From NCBI GenBank assembly GCA_052246725.1, contig JBQQCL010000016.1: a DNA stretch of 64,000 nucleotides. One strand, given 5' to 3'. This stretch comes from Pseudalkalibacillus sp052246725. Lineage in GTDB: Bacteria > Bacillota > Bacilli > Bacillales > Fictibacillaceae. The notes under the pieces were generated by a model that saw only the letters and a program-made list of their open reading frames with translations, did no database searches and was not told where the DNA came from. Of this stretch, positions 17,116 to 25,899 are shown piece by piece. The translations under genes were made by a program, and so were the position numbers. The first letter of the stretch is position 1. The number at the start of each line of letters is the position of its first letter.

Positions 17116-17580
17116 ATGGGTAAAAACAAACTTTCACCAGAGCAACAAGCTTATAAAGAAAAAATCAAACCTTTACAACCACAACCTCCGTATATATGGA
17201 ATTGTATAAAAGCCTTTCTGATCGGGGGGCTAATATGTGCGATTGGACAGGGGATTACGAACTTTTATATCACCTTCTTCAATTTTACGGAGAAGACTGC
17301 AGGGAATCCGACAGTTGCAACCCTGATACTTGCTGCAGCATTGCTAACTGGATTCGGGATCTATGATAAGATCGGCCAATTTGCTGGGGCGGGGTCCATT
17401 GTTCCAGTCACAGGATTCGCAAACGCAGTAACAAGCGCAGCTCTGGAACATAAAAGTGAGGGAATCGTGCTTGGTGTGGCAACGAACCTTTTCAAGTTGG
17501 CAGGAGCTGTAATTGTTTTCGGTGCTGTTGCGGCATATGTGATCGGGATGATCCGTTATTTATTCCAGATGGTATTTTAA
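17116..17580 (+). CDS. spoVAC: stage V sporulation protein AC
   Basis: A 154-residue membrane protein with about four segments. SpoVAC is the mechanosensitive subunit thought to release dipicolinate. GLICAIGQGITNFY and GAGSIVPVTGFANAV are typical. The ribosome-binding site AAAAGGAG precedes it. Confidence 0.94.
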   Translation: MGKNKLSPEQQAYKEKIKPLQPQPPYIWNCIKAFLIGGLICAIGQGITNFYITFFNFTEKTAGNPTVATLILAAALLTGFGIYDKIGQFAGAGSIVPVTGFANAVTSAALEHKSEGIVLGVATNLFKLAGAVIVFGAVAAYVIGMIRYLFQMVF

Positions 17581-17602
17581 GCCCTAGGAGGATAAACAAC
17601 AA

Positions 17603-18628
17603 ATGAAACTTACAGGTAAACAAACTTGGACATATTCGAAATCGCTATATATCAATGCAACTGGTACTGCTGTTGGTCCAGATGAGGCTGCAGGTCCGTT
17701 GAGTGAAACTTATGATATCACGTTTGATGAACTCCATTGTGGCCAAGCAAATTGGGAACTAGCAGAACGTCATTTGATGGAACAAGCGATTGATATCTGC
17801 TTGCAAAAATCCGGTAAAACACCACAAGATATGGATTTGTTTCTGTCAGGAGATCTTATCAACCAAACTGTCATTGCCAACTATACAGCACGTAAAAACC
17901 AGATCCCTTTCTTAGGAATGTTCGGAGCTTGCTCTACATCGATGGAGACTCTTGCGTTAGCCTCTGCATTGATCGATGGAGATTTTGCCAATACAGTGCT
18001 GACAGCGGTTAGCAGTCACAATGCCACTGCGGAAAGACAATTCCGATATCCGACTGAATATGGCGGGCAAAAACCAGATACCGCAACCTATACGGTAACG
18101 GGGGCAGGTGCATCGATTGTCAGTACACAACCATCACCGATCAAAGTTACCATGGCTACCATAGGCAGGGTTTTGGATTTAGGTATTACAGATCCCTTCG
18201 ATATGGGTTCAGCCATGGCCCCTGCTGCTGCGGATACGATTGCTGCACATCTGGAGGATACAGGCCGTAAGCCAAGTGATTATGATTTGATCGTGACCGG
18301 TGACCTATCAGCAGTCGGTTCACCGATTTTACTTCAATTGCTACAAGAGAAAAATCATGATTTATCCTCCAACCATCAGGATTGCGGCTTATTGGTGTAT
18401 CGCCCTGATCAACCCGTATTTGCAGGAGGGAGCGGGTGTGCATGTTCAGCAGTTGTAACGTATGGACACCTACTCAAAGAATTGAAAGAAGGGAAGCTGA
18501 AGCGGATTTTTGTTGTAGCCACAGGAGCCTTGATGAATCCGACGATGGTCCAGCAGAAAGAAACGATCCCTACAATTGCCCATGGCGTCGTTCTGGAAGC
18601 TGCTGATGGAGGTGGTATGAATGGTTGA
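17603..18628 (+). CDS. spoVAD: stage V sporulation protein AD
   Basis: A 341-residue protein with a thiolase/ketosynthase-like fold. SpoVAD sits on the outer face of the spore inner membrane and binds dipicolinic acid. FGACSTSMETLALA corresponds to the former thiolase active-site loop. It has a strong TAGGAGG site and overlaps spoVAEB by 8 nt. Confidence 0.95.
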   Translation: MKLTGKQTWTYSKSLYINATGTAVGPDEAAGPLSETYDITFDELHCGQANWELAERHLMEQAIDICLQKSGKTPQDMDLFLSGDLINQTVIANYTARKNQIPFLGMFGACSTSMETLALASALIDGDFANTVLTAVSSHNATAERQFRYPTEYGGQKPDTATYTVTGAGASIVSTQPSPIKVTMATIGRVLDLGITDPFDMGSAMAPAAADTIAAHLEDTGRKPSDYDLIVTGDLSAVGSPILLQLLQEKNHDLSSNHQDCGLLVYRPDQPVFAGGSGCACSAVVTYGHLLKELKEGKLKRIFVVATGALMNPTMVQQKETIPTIAHGVVLEAADGGGMNG

Positions 18629-18974
18629 GTATTTTATTGCATTCGTAGTAGGTGGGCTCATTTGTGTAGTGGGTCAGCTGTTGATGGATATTTTCAAACT
18701 TACACCGGCTCATGTCACCTCCGGCTTTGTTGTAGCAGGTGCTACCCTTGATGGATTCGGACTTTACGACAAATTGATCCAGTTTGCAGGTGCAGGAGCG
18801 ACAGTTCCTATTACCAGCTTCGGACATTCCCTCCTTCATGGAGCGATGGCAGAAGCGGATGAACATGGGTTTATCGGGATTGCAATGGGTATTTTCCAGT
18901 TGACTTCTGCTGGAATTTCATCAGCTATACTGTTCGGTTTCATCGTGGCTGTTCTTTTTAAACCAAAAGGATGA
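18621..18974 (+). CDS. spoVAEB: stage V sporulation protein AEB
   Basis: A 117-residue membrane protein resembling SpoVAC (GGLICVVGQLLMD, GAGATVPITSFGHSLLHGA). It is part of the SpoVA channel. The start overlaps the end of spoVAD, and the next gene follows after 6 nt. Confidence 0.92.
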   Translation: MVEYFIAFVVGGLICVVGQLLMDIFKLTPAHVTSGFVVAGATLDGFGLYDKLIQFAGAGATVPITSFGHSLLHGAMAEADEHGFIGIAMGIFQLTSAGISSAILFGFIVAVLFKPKG

Positions 18975-18980
18975 TTGGAC

Positions 18981-19571
18981 ATGAAAAAACGAGTCATCAT
19001 GATTACCGATGGAGATTTATACGCTTTAAAAGCGGTGGAGCAAGTTGCCAAAGATATTGGAGGGCGTTGTATTTCCCAGTCCTGGGGAAATCCGACCAGA
19101 ATAACAGGAGAGGAGCTCGTCACAATGATCCTTTCAACTCCATATGATCCTGTGCTGGTCATGTTTGATGATTGTGGATATCGTGGGGAAGGTCCTGGAG
19201 AAACGGCGATGCGTGAAGTAGCGAATCATCCTGACATCGAAGTGCTCGGAGCAATAGCGGTAGCCTCCAAGACCCATCTGGCTGAATGGACACACGTGGA
19301 TGTAAGCATCGATCGTTTTGGCGAGTTGTCGGCTTACGGTGTAGATAAGAGCGGTTTGCCAGATATGGAATTTGGCCGTTTGGATGGTGACACAGTTTAT
19401 GTACTTGATGAACTGGATCTCCCGTTCATCGTTGGTATTGGAGATATCGGTAAAATGTATGGCGTCGATACCGCTGAAAGAGGAGCCCCGATAACCAGGC
19501 AAGCGGTCCAGCTCATCTTAGAAAGGAGTGCACAGAATGCATCCCAAAAAAGAAGAAACACCGATTCATAA
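18981..19571 (+). CDS. spoVAEA: stage V sporulation protein AEA
   Basis: A 196-residue soluble protein of the SpoVA operon. The pattern MITDGDLYALKAVE, FDDCGYRGEGPGE and FIVGIGDIGKMYG is that of SpoVAEA. ATG 18981 lies 10 nt after AAAGG and is preferred over TTG 18975. Its last 35 nt overlap spoVAF. Confidence 0.92.
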   Translation: MKKRVIMITDGDLYALKAVEQVAKDIGGRCISQSWGNPTRITGEELVTMILSTPYDPVLVMFDDCGYRGEGPGETAMREVANHPDIEVLGAIAVASKTHLAEWTHVDVSIDRFGELSAYGVDKSGLPDMEFGRLDGDTVYVLDELDLPFIVGIGDIGKMYGVDTAERGAPITRQAVQLILERSAQNASQKRRNTDS

Positions 19572-21012
19572 GAAAATTGCAGAGAACGAAGAGTTTCTGA
19601 AAAATAGGATGGGGATTGGACAAAGCTTTGACGTCGGTGTTCGCAAAATGAACATCTTGAATAAAGAAGTCCAAATATATTACTGCACAGGTTTGTGTGA
19701 CAGTGAATTCATCATTATGCTTTTAAAAGAATTATTGGATGCCGATCATGAATACCGTACAAGTTCTAAAGCGAAAGATGTTATCAAAAATCATCTTGCG
19801 CATCAACAGGTTTCTACTGCTAAAAACCTTGATGAGGTTATTGACCGTGTCCTATCAGGATTAGTAGCTGTATTAATCGATGGCCACAATGAAGGATTTA
19901 TCGTCGATGTAAGGAGTTATCCTGGCAGATCACCTGAAGAACCTGATGTAGAAAAAGTCGTCAGGGGTGCCCGTGACGGATATACAGAAAATATTATAGA
20001 AAATACAGCATTGACTAGACGCCGTTTAAGGGATGAACGCCTACGGAATGAAATCATGCAAGTGGGAGATCGTTCAAAAACAGATGTTTGTATTTCTTAT
20101 TTAGAAGATGTGGCTGATCCTGGATTGATCGAGACGATCCGCAAAGAATTAAAAGGCATTCGAATCGACGGTATCCCCATGGCTGATAAGACAGTGGAAG
20201 AATTTTTGGTAAAGCAAGGCTGGAATCCCTATCCGCTGGTTCGATATACAGAGCGGCCGGATGTAGCTGCAACTCACCTGTTGGAAGGGCATGTTCTTAT
20301 ATTCGTAGATACGTCTCCTAGTGTGATCATTACCCCTACGACATTCTTCCATCACGTCCAACACGCAGAAGAATATCGCCAAACACCAATGATTGGTGCG
20401 TTTCTAAGATGGATACGTTTTGGAGGCATGCTGGCTTCGCTTTTCTTATTGCCGGTTTGGTTATTGTTCGTCCTAAATGAAAATCTACTTCCAGCAAACC
20501 TTGATTTCATAGGACCCACCAAAGACTCGAATGTCCCGATCTACCTTCAAATCATTTTTGCAGAACTGGGTATTGATGTCTTAAGGATGGCCGCAATTCA
20601 TACCCCATCCGCACTTTCGACGGCAATGGGATTGATTGCTGCTGTATTGATCGGGCAAATTGCAATCGATGTCGGACTATTCGTCTCGGAAGTTATCCTG
20701 TATGTCGCACTGGCTGCGATCGGTTCGTTCTCAACACCGAGTTATGAATTAAGTGTCGCCAATAAGATTGTGAGGCTGATTTTGATCACACTCGTCTTCC
20801 TTTTTGATGTCCCTGGATTCATGATCGGTTGTACTTTGGTATTGCTGTATATGAGCAGTATCAAAAATTTGAACACACCATATTTATGGCCTTTCATTCC
20901 TTTCAATCCGCAAGCTCTGATGCAGGTTTTGATCAGAGTGTCTGTCCCATTATCGAAGGTCCGGCCAAGTATTGTGCGTCCACAGCAGAATAAAAAACAA
21001 TCAGATGCTTGA
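19537..21012 (+). CDS. spoVAF: stage V sporulation protein AF (GerA family)
   Basis: A 491-residue protein of the GerA germinant-receptor A-subunit family. It has a large N-terminal soluble region and about five membrane segments from residue 290 on. SpoVAF is reported to form channel complexes that amplify germination. GTG 19528 overlaps the AAAGGAG site, so ATG 19537 is used. It is the last spoVA gene. Confidence 0.92.
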   Translation: MHPKKEETPIHKKIAENEEFLKNRMGIGQSFDVGVRKMNILNKEVQIYYCTGLCDSEFIIMLLKELLDADHEYRTSSKAKDVIKNHLAHQQVSTAKNLDEVIDRVLSGLVAVLIDGHNEGFIVDVRSYPGRSPEEPDVEKVVRGARDGYTENIIENTALTRRRLRDERLRNEIMQVGDRSKTDVCISYLEDVADPGLIETIRKELKGIRIDGIPMADKTVEEFLVKQGWNPYPLVRYTERPDVAATHLLEGHVLIFVDTSPSVIITPTTFFHHVQHAEEYRQTPMIGAFLRWIRFGGMLASLFLLPVWLLFVLNENLLPANLDFIGPTKDSNVPIYLQIIFAELGIDVLRMAAIHTPSALSTAMGLIAAVLIGQIAIDVGLFVSEVILYVALAAIGSFSTPSYELSVANKIVRLILITLVFLFDVPGFMIGCTLVLLYMSSIKNLNTPYLWPFIPFNPQALMQVLIRVSVPLSKVRPSIVRPQQNKKQSDA

Positions 21013-21070
21013 AATCAGGTGTTGATTCAAACGATCAGTTATGCTAAAGTAGTTTTTAATTTAATAATTG

Positions 21071-21261
21071 CCTCATTCAACGTAATGGGGTAGAGGCGCA
21101 GAGAGAATGAGTAGTTGTTCATAGCCAGGGGGGCGATGACGGACAATAAAAGGTCGATTTGCCGAAGCAAGCTTAATCCCAATTAAGGTTGCTGGGCCGT
21201 TGCTGAACAAGTAACGGACTGTCACTACTAAAGTAGTGGAGAGCTATTCCGACTGATGAGG
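21071..21261 (+). promoter_or_regulatory. lysine riboswitch (L box)
   Basis: The L-box landmarks are in order: GGGTAGAGGCGC, GAGTA, GGGGGCGATGACGGA, AAGGTCGA and TTGCCGAAG. P1 closes by CCTCAT (21071-21076) with ATGAGG (21256-21261). Lysine binding is expected to favour the downstream terminator and shut off lysA. Confidence 0.92.
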
Positions 21262-21270
21262 GTACGGGTG

Positions 21271-21318
21271 AAAACCAGTTTTTATGTACCACTGCATAGG
21301 CTGGTTTTTAGTATTTTT
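21271..21318 (+). terminator. terminator of the lysine riboswitch
   Basis: Stem AAAACCAG/CTGGTTTT with inner TATG/CATA, followed by a T-rich tail (TTTTTAGTATTTTT). It serves as the expression platform before lysA. Confidence 0.85.
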
Positions 21319-21364
21319 ATCAGTTAATACGCTCTCTCCAAATAGAGAGAGGAGAATACGATCA

Positions 21365-22690
21365 ATGGCATTTTTAGGAACTGGGAAAATGAATGGACTC
21401 GGACATTTGGAAATCGGCGGGGTAGATACGATTGATTTGGCGAAAGAATTCGGAACACCCCTTTATGTATATGATGTTGCGAAAATCAGAGAACAAGCAC
21501 GGGCTTTTCAATCTGTTTTTAAAAAAAGGAAAGTTGATGCCAAGGTTGCTTATGCAAGTAAAGCCTTCTCGAGTGTTGCAATTGTCCAGGTGATGGATGA
21601 GGAAGGTCTATACCTTGATGTCGTATCAGCCGGGGAACTCTACACTGCACTTCAAGCAGGCTTTCCGACTGAAAAGATTCATTTTCACGGGAACAACAAG
21701 ACTCTTGAAGAACTTCAGATGGCTGTAAAAGAGGGAGTAGGCTGTATTGTTGTCGATAACTTTTATGAATTGGATTTGTTGAAACAGGTAGGGGAAGAGA
21801 TGAACAAGGTGATTCCTGTCCTTTTGAGGATAACACCTGGAATTGAAGCACACACGCATGATTATATTCTGACTGGGCAGGAAGACTCTAAGTTCGGTTT
21901 TGATATTGTAAGTAAACAAGCAGATCAAGCATTGCTTGAATGCCTTGATTCAGATCATTTCGAAGTCCTCGGTGTACATTGTCATATCGGATCACAGATT
22001 TTCGAAGCGGATGGTTTCGTGATGGCTGTTCAAAAAGTGTTCGATCAGCTTTCAGAATGGAAAAGATCGAATAATTTTGTAGCGGAAGTCGTCAATCTAG
22101 GTGGAGGATTCGGGATCGCCCATACATCAGATGAAACCTCGATTTCGATTGAAAATGTACTTAACATTTTAGTGGATGAAGTTAAGAAACAAGTTCAGGA
22201 ACATGATCTCCATATGCCGGAAATTTGGATCGAGCCTGGACGTTCGTTGGTTGGTGAGGCAGGCACGACTTTATATACAATCGGCTCGGAAAAAAGAATT
22301 CCTGGTATCCGAAATTATGTCGCTGTTGATGGAGGAATGACGGATAACCTCCGACCAGCACTTTATCAAGCAAAATACGAAGCGGTCGTTGCAAACCGCC
22401 TGGAGCAAAAGAACATGCAGACAGTCTCGATTGCAGGTAAATGCTGTGAGTCGGGAGACATGTTGATCCATAACATCGAACTTCCGAAAACCTCTCAGGG
22501 AGATATTTTAGCGATGTTCTGTACAGGAGCATATGGTTATGCAATGGCGAACAACTACAATCGATTACCAAGACCTGCAGTCGTATTCGTGGAAAATGAA
22601 GAAGCGCAGCTGGTCGTTGAAAGAGAGTCTTATCAGGATCTGATCCAACACGACAGACCACTTAAAAAAACACTCGTATCAAGCACATAA
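21365..22690 (+). CDS. lysA: diaminopimelate decarboxylase
   Basis: A 441-residue PLP enzyme that makes L-lysine from meso-diaminopimelate. The PLP lysine is in VAYASKAF; the HIGSQIF, GGGFG, CCESGD and GAYGYAMANNYN motifs are all present. The frame is open from 21284, inside the riboswitch terminator, but ATG 21365 after AGAGGAG gives the B. subtilis-like MAFLGTGKMN start. It is regulated by the L box just upstream. Confidence 0.96.
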   Translation: MAFLGTGKMNGLGHLEIGGVDTIDLAKEFGTPLYVYDVAKIREQARAFQSVFKKRKVDAKVAYASKAFSSVAIVQVMDEEGLYLDVVSAGELYTALQAGFPTEKIHFHGNNKTLEELQMAVKEGVGCIVVDNFYELDLLKQVGEEMNKVIPVLLRITPGIEAHTHDYILTGQEDSKFGFDIVSKQADQALLECLDSDHFEVLGVHCHIGSQIFEADGFVMAVQKVFDQLSEWKRSNNFVAEVVNLGGGFGIAHTSDETSISIENVLNILVDEVKKQVQEHDLHMPEIWIEPGRSLVGEAGTTLYTIGSEKRIPGIRNYVAVDGGMTDNLRPALYQAKYEAVVANRLEQKNMQTVSIAGKCCESGDMLIHNIELPKTSQGDILAMFCTGAYGYAMANNYNRLPRPAVVFVENEEAQLVVERESYQDLIQHDRPLKKTLVSST

Positions 22691-22803
22691 GGACTGTCCT
22701 AAAAGAAAAGTGTCAGACACCTCCAACACACCATTTTATGTGATTTTCCTCAAAATGGTGTTGAATTCGGAGAGACTCAGGCACTTTTAGGATACCGCTC
22801 TTT
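22691..22803. repeat. R2 hairpin element copy 2
   Basis: Begins at the base after the lysA stop codon. It shares GTGTCAGACACCTCC and TTCGGAGAGACTCAG with copy 1. The inner stem is now CCATTTT/AAAATGG where copy 1 has ACATTTT/AAAATGT, and the outer stem is TCCTAAAA/TTTTAGGA. The far right end is decayed. Confidence 0.75.
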
Positions 22804-22806
22804 ATC

Positions 22807-22835
22807 TTTACTTCTCTAAATAAAAAACATACAAT
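22807..22835 (+). promoter_or_regulatory. candidate sigma-A promoter of ppiB
   Basis: TTTACT and TACAAT with a 17-bp spacer, 30 bp before the ppiB start. The -35 matches four of six positions. Confidence 0.5.
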
Positions 22836-22865
22836 GGAACTACTTGTTGCAGAGGAGGAATTTAA

Positions 22866-23300
22866 ATGAAAAAAGGAAGTATTGAATTTGAAAATGGCGA
22901 AAAAGTCTTGATTGATTTTTTTCCTGAGGAAGCACCTAATACAGTAGCGAATTTCGAAAAACTTGCGAATGAAGGATACTATAATGGATTGACTTTCCAC
23001 CGTGTCATTCCTGGTTTCGTCTCTCAAGGAGGCTGCCCGCACGGAACAGGCACTGGCGGTCCAGGATACACGATCGATTGTGAGACGGAAGGAAACCCAC
23101 ATAAACATAAGCCTGGTGCTTTATCGATGGCACATGCAGGGAAAAACACAGGAGGAAGCCAATTCTTCATCGTTCACGAAAACCAGCCGCATTTAGACGG
23201 TGTACATACTGTTTTCGGTCAGGTGACAGAAGGGCTGGATTCAGTGTTACGCACACAAAATGGTGATGTAATGAAAGAAGTTAAAGTTTGGGAAGAGTAA
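22866..23300 (+). CDS. ppiB: peptidyl-prolyl cis-trans isomerase (cyclophilin)
   Basis: A 144-residue cytosolic cyclophilin that speeds proline isomerisation in folding proteins. The signature FHRVIPGFVSQGG, GSQFFIV and HTVFGQV are present. The ribosome-binding site is AGAGGAGG. It follows lysA as in B. subtilis, with its own promoter and terminator. Confidence 0.96.
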   Translation: MKKGSIEFENGEKVLIDFFPEEAPNTVANFEKLANEGYYNGLTFHRVIPGFVSQGGCPHGTGTGGPGYTIDCETEGNPHKHKPGALSMAHAGKNTGGSQFFIVHENQPHLDGVHTVFGQVTEGLDSVLRTQNGDVMKEVKVWEE

Positions 23301-23310
23301 AAATAGAGTG

Positions 23311-23344
23311 AAAAGATCGACTCCTTGTGGGTCGATCTTTTTTA
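23311..23344 (+). terminator. ppiB terminator
   Basis: Stem AAAGATCGAC/GTCGATCTTT and a T-run, 11 nt past the stop. Confidence 0.85.
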
Positions 23345-23345
23345 T

Positions 23346-23809
23346 AGGCTGTTTTCTTAAAGATTGTTGCTTTGGGGTCATTTTGGTAATGAACCACCTT
23401 GTGCAAGTTGATTGGAGAGCAAGGTGCGAGACTCCTCGAAAATGAAAATCGCATTTTCTTCGTGCGATGTAACGCTGCCGAAGCTTTCCTTGTCCTGCGG
23501 GATTAGCGTGCCTACTACCTGAATAATCTCCTCGCAAGGCATGCGACGAGGAAGCTCGCTTCGACAGGACTTTCTTGTAGACGCAGGAGCACAAATGCTT
23601 CCTTGAAAAGTAGACTCCTGAGGCCGCTAGGCGACGAGTGGGCTCACCGCCCCCCTCGGAAAGCGAGCATCGTGGAGCGGAAATCAACGACTTTTAAAGA
23701 AAACTTGGCGAGACCAAGCCTTTTGTAGGTCGAGCCTTAGTTGCACTTAAAGAAAGTATTTTATACTTTCTTTAAGTGCAAGAGCAACAAAGTTTGCGAA
23801 AATAGCCTT
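23346..23809 (+). repeat. R1 element copy B, long form
   Basis: A complete 464-bp element with terminal inverted repeats AGGCTGTTTTC and GAAAATAGCCT. It has the left segment (AGATTGTTGCTTT, CTTGTGCAAGTTGATTGG), the long palindromic central block, CGGAAAGCGAGCAT, and the nested R1b at 23694-23780. It carries no gene; the frames across it match between copies only because the DNA is repeated. The 97 bp that follow, up to the riboswitch, show nothing else. Confidence 0.88.
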
Positions 23810-23906
23810 TTAATGCATTGTATAATTTCTTCGTCTTGTTCAAATATCACCTTTTTCTTGCTTAACCGAAAAATTAAGAGTAACATGTAAGTACAATCAA
23901 AAACAT

Positions 23907-24044
23907 TTCCTTCGGGGTAGGGTGAAATTCCCAACCGGCGGTGATAAAGCAATTTCGCTTTTCAGTCCGTGACCCGTTGCTTACAGTAACGGTGGATTCG
24001 GTGCAAGTCCGAAGCCGACAGTATAGTCTGGATGGGAGAAGGAA
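23907..24044 (+). promoter_or_regulatory. FMN riboswitch (RFN element)
   Basis: RFN landmarks are in order: CTTCGGGGTAGGGTGAAATTC, CCAACCGGCGGTGAT, AGTCCGTGACCC, GGTGGATTCGGTGCAAGTCCG and AGCCGACAGTATAGTC. P1 is TTCCTT against AAGGAA. It controls ribDEBAH: FMN binding favours the terminator at 24249-24296. Confidence 0.95.
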
Positions 24045-24197
24045 TTTATAGTGGAAAGTAGATGAGATACTCAAAGCAACCTGAATTCGTCGGGAAGCCT
24101 GGGTTTAATTTGTCATTCGATATTTCCTGATATCGCTGACAATATGCGGATTCTTTGAACCGAACGATCCATCTGCTTCTATTCCTACTCGTTTTAT

Positions 24198-24213
24198 CTG
24201 AACAATCGTTCAG
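24198..24213. promoter_or_regulatory. inverted repeat in the FMN riboswitch leader
   Basis: CTGAAC and GTTCAG flank AATC. The right arm can instead pair with GAACGAT at 24162-24168 through ATCGTTC, so two exclusive stems exist between aptamer and terminator. It could be part of the expression platform or a TetR-type operator. Confidence 0.35.
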
Positions 24214-24248
24214 TGTAAAGAAAAGCGAGGTTTATTTCTCATGCGCAC

Positions 24249-24296
24249 AAACCCCGAACATGCTTAATTGCATCTTTGGGGTTTTTCTTTTTTCTA
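24249..24296 (+). terminator. terminator of the FMN riboswitch
   Basis: Stem AAACCCC/GGGGTTTT with inner ATGC/GCAT and a long T-rich tail. TGGGTTT at about 24101-24107 can pair with its left arm as an antiterminator. Confidence 0.85.
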
Positions 24297-24303
24297 ATTA
24301 ATG

Positions 24304-24763
24304 AAGGCTCTTTTCTAAAAGGTTGTTGCTTTTGAGTCATTTTTAAAAGACTCACCTTGTGCAAGTTGATTGGAGAGCCAGGTGCGAGACTCCTCGAAAA
24401 TGAAAACTGCATTTTCTTCGTGCGATATAACGCTGCCGAAGCTTTCCTTGTCCTGCGGGATCAGCGTGCCTACTACCTGAATAATCTCCTCGCAAGGCAT
24501 GCGACGAGGAAGCTCGCTTCGACAGGACTTTCTTGTAGACGCAGGAGCACAAATGCTTCCTTGATAAGGAGACTCCTGAGGTCGCAAGGCAACGAGTGGG
24601 CCATGCGGAGAGCGAGCATCCTGGAGCGGAAATCAACGACTTTTAAAGAAAACTTGGCGAGACCAAGCCTTTTGTAGGTCGAGCCTTAGTTGCCCTTATA
24701 CTGAAGAAAGTATTTTATACTTTCTTTAAGTGCAAGAGCAACAAAATTTGCGAAAACAGCCTT
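24304..24763 (+). repeat. R1 element copy C, long form, in the rib leader
   Basis: A 460-bp copy, highly similar to copy B and in the same orientation, with ends AAGGCTCTTTTC and GAAAACAGCCTT. R1b is nested at about 24644-24735. It lies between the riboswitch terminator and ribD, so read-through rib mRNA carries it in its 5' leader. Confidence 0.88.
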
Positions 24764-24807
24764 AATAAAAAAATCATCCCATCGGCAATGTAGAAAGAGG
24801 AGATTCT

Positions 24808-25899
24808 ATGGAACACGCCAGTTATATGAATTTGGCTATTGATATGGCCAAAAAAACAGCCGGCCAGACTGCTCCCAATCCCAAAGTGGGTGCTGTGGTC
24901 GTCAACAACGGAGAGATGGTCGGATTAGGTGCACATTTGAAAGCAGGAGAAGGGCATGCAGAAGTTCACGCGTTACAAATGGCTGGTGATAAAGCGAAAG
25001 GTGCCATAATGTATGTAACACTGGAGCCTTGCAGCCATCACGGGAAGACTCCGCCCTGCGCTGATCTTCTTATAGAACGAGGAATAAAAACCATTTATGT
25101 AGCGACGACAGACCCGAATCCTTTAGTAGCCGGAAGAGGCATACAACGCCTGAGGGATGCTGGGCTTGAGGTCCATGTAGGCTTGAATGAACAGCGTGCA
25201 ATTGAATTGAATCCGTTCTTCAACCATTATATGACGACTAATCTGCCATTCGTTACATTGAAATCGGCATCTAGTATCGATGGGAAAATTGCGACCAAAA
25301 CGGGCCATAGTAAATGGATCACTGGAGCAGAGGCGAGGCTGGATGTGCATCGATATCGGCATGAACACGATGCGATCCTTGTTGGCGTCAATACAATCAT
25401 AAAGGATGACCCATCTCTGACAACGAGACTTCCTTCAGGGGGAAAGAATCCGATCCGTATTATTCTGGATACTCATCTTCGTATCCCTGCCCAATCCAAG
25501 GTTTTGAACGATTGGGAAGCACCAACTTGGATTGTGACTGGCGGTCAAGTTTCTGAAACAGAAATTCAATCGATGCAAACTGATAACATCCGAATTTTAA
25601 AGATGAATGAAGAGAAAATAACAATACAAGCGGTACTGGAACGTCTCGCAGAGGAAAAAATCACTTCTCTTTTTGTAGAAGGTGGTGGAACGGTCCATGC
25701 AAGTTTCATTAAAGAAAAGGCGTTTCAAAAAGTCGTAACCTATCTCGCACCAATGCTGATCGGAGGATCATCAAGTCCATCGATCATAGGCGGGGAAGGT
25801 ATTGAACGGATATCAGATGCTATGGAACTTGAAATGGTATCATATGAAAAAATCGGGAAAGACCTCAAAATCGTGTCGATTCCGAAGGAGAGATCTTAA
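24808..25899 (+). CDS. ribD: bifunctional riboflavin biosynthesis deaminase/reductase
   Basis: A 363-residue enzyme. The N-terminal zinc deaminase (HAEVHAL, PCSHHGKTPPC) acts on the pyrimidine from GTP, and the C-terminal reductase (from about residue 150, SSIDGKIATKTGHS) reduces the ribosyl group. The start follows AGAGGAG. Its last base overlaps the ribE start, and it is the first gene of ribDEBAH. Confidence 0.96.
   Translation: MEHASYMNLAIDMAKKTAGQTAPNPKVGAVVVNNGEMVGLGAHLKAGEGHAEVHALQMAGDKAKGAIMYVTLEPCSHHGKTPPCADLLIERGIKTIYVATTDPNPLVAGRGIQRLRDAGLEVHVGLNEQRAIELNPFFNHYMTTNLPFVTLKSASSIDGKIATKTGHSKWITGAEARLDVHRYRHEHDAILVGVNTIIKDDPSLTTRLPSGGKNPIRIILDTHLRIPAQSKVLNDWEAPTWIVTGGQVSETEIQSMQTDNIRILKMNEEKITIQAVLERLAEEKITSLFVEGGGTVHASFIKEKAFQKVVTYLAPMLIGGSSSPSIIGGEGIERISDAMELEMVSYEKIGKDLKIVSIPKERS

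Noticed and set aside
23247..23687. 146-codon minus-strand frame, and sister frames at 24315-24677 and 29899-30234
   Set aside because: These frames exist only because R1 copies share sequence. They have no SD, no consistent start, and break in other copies.
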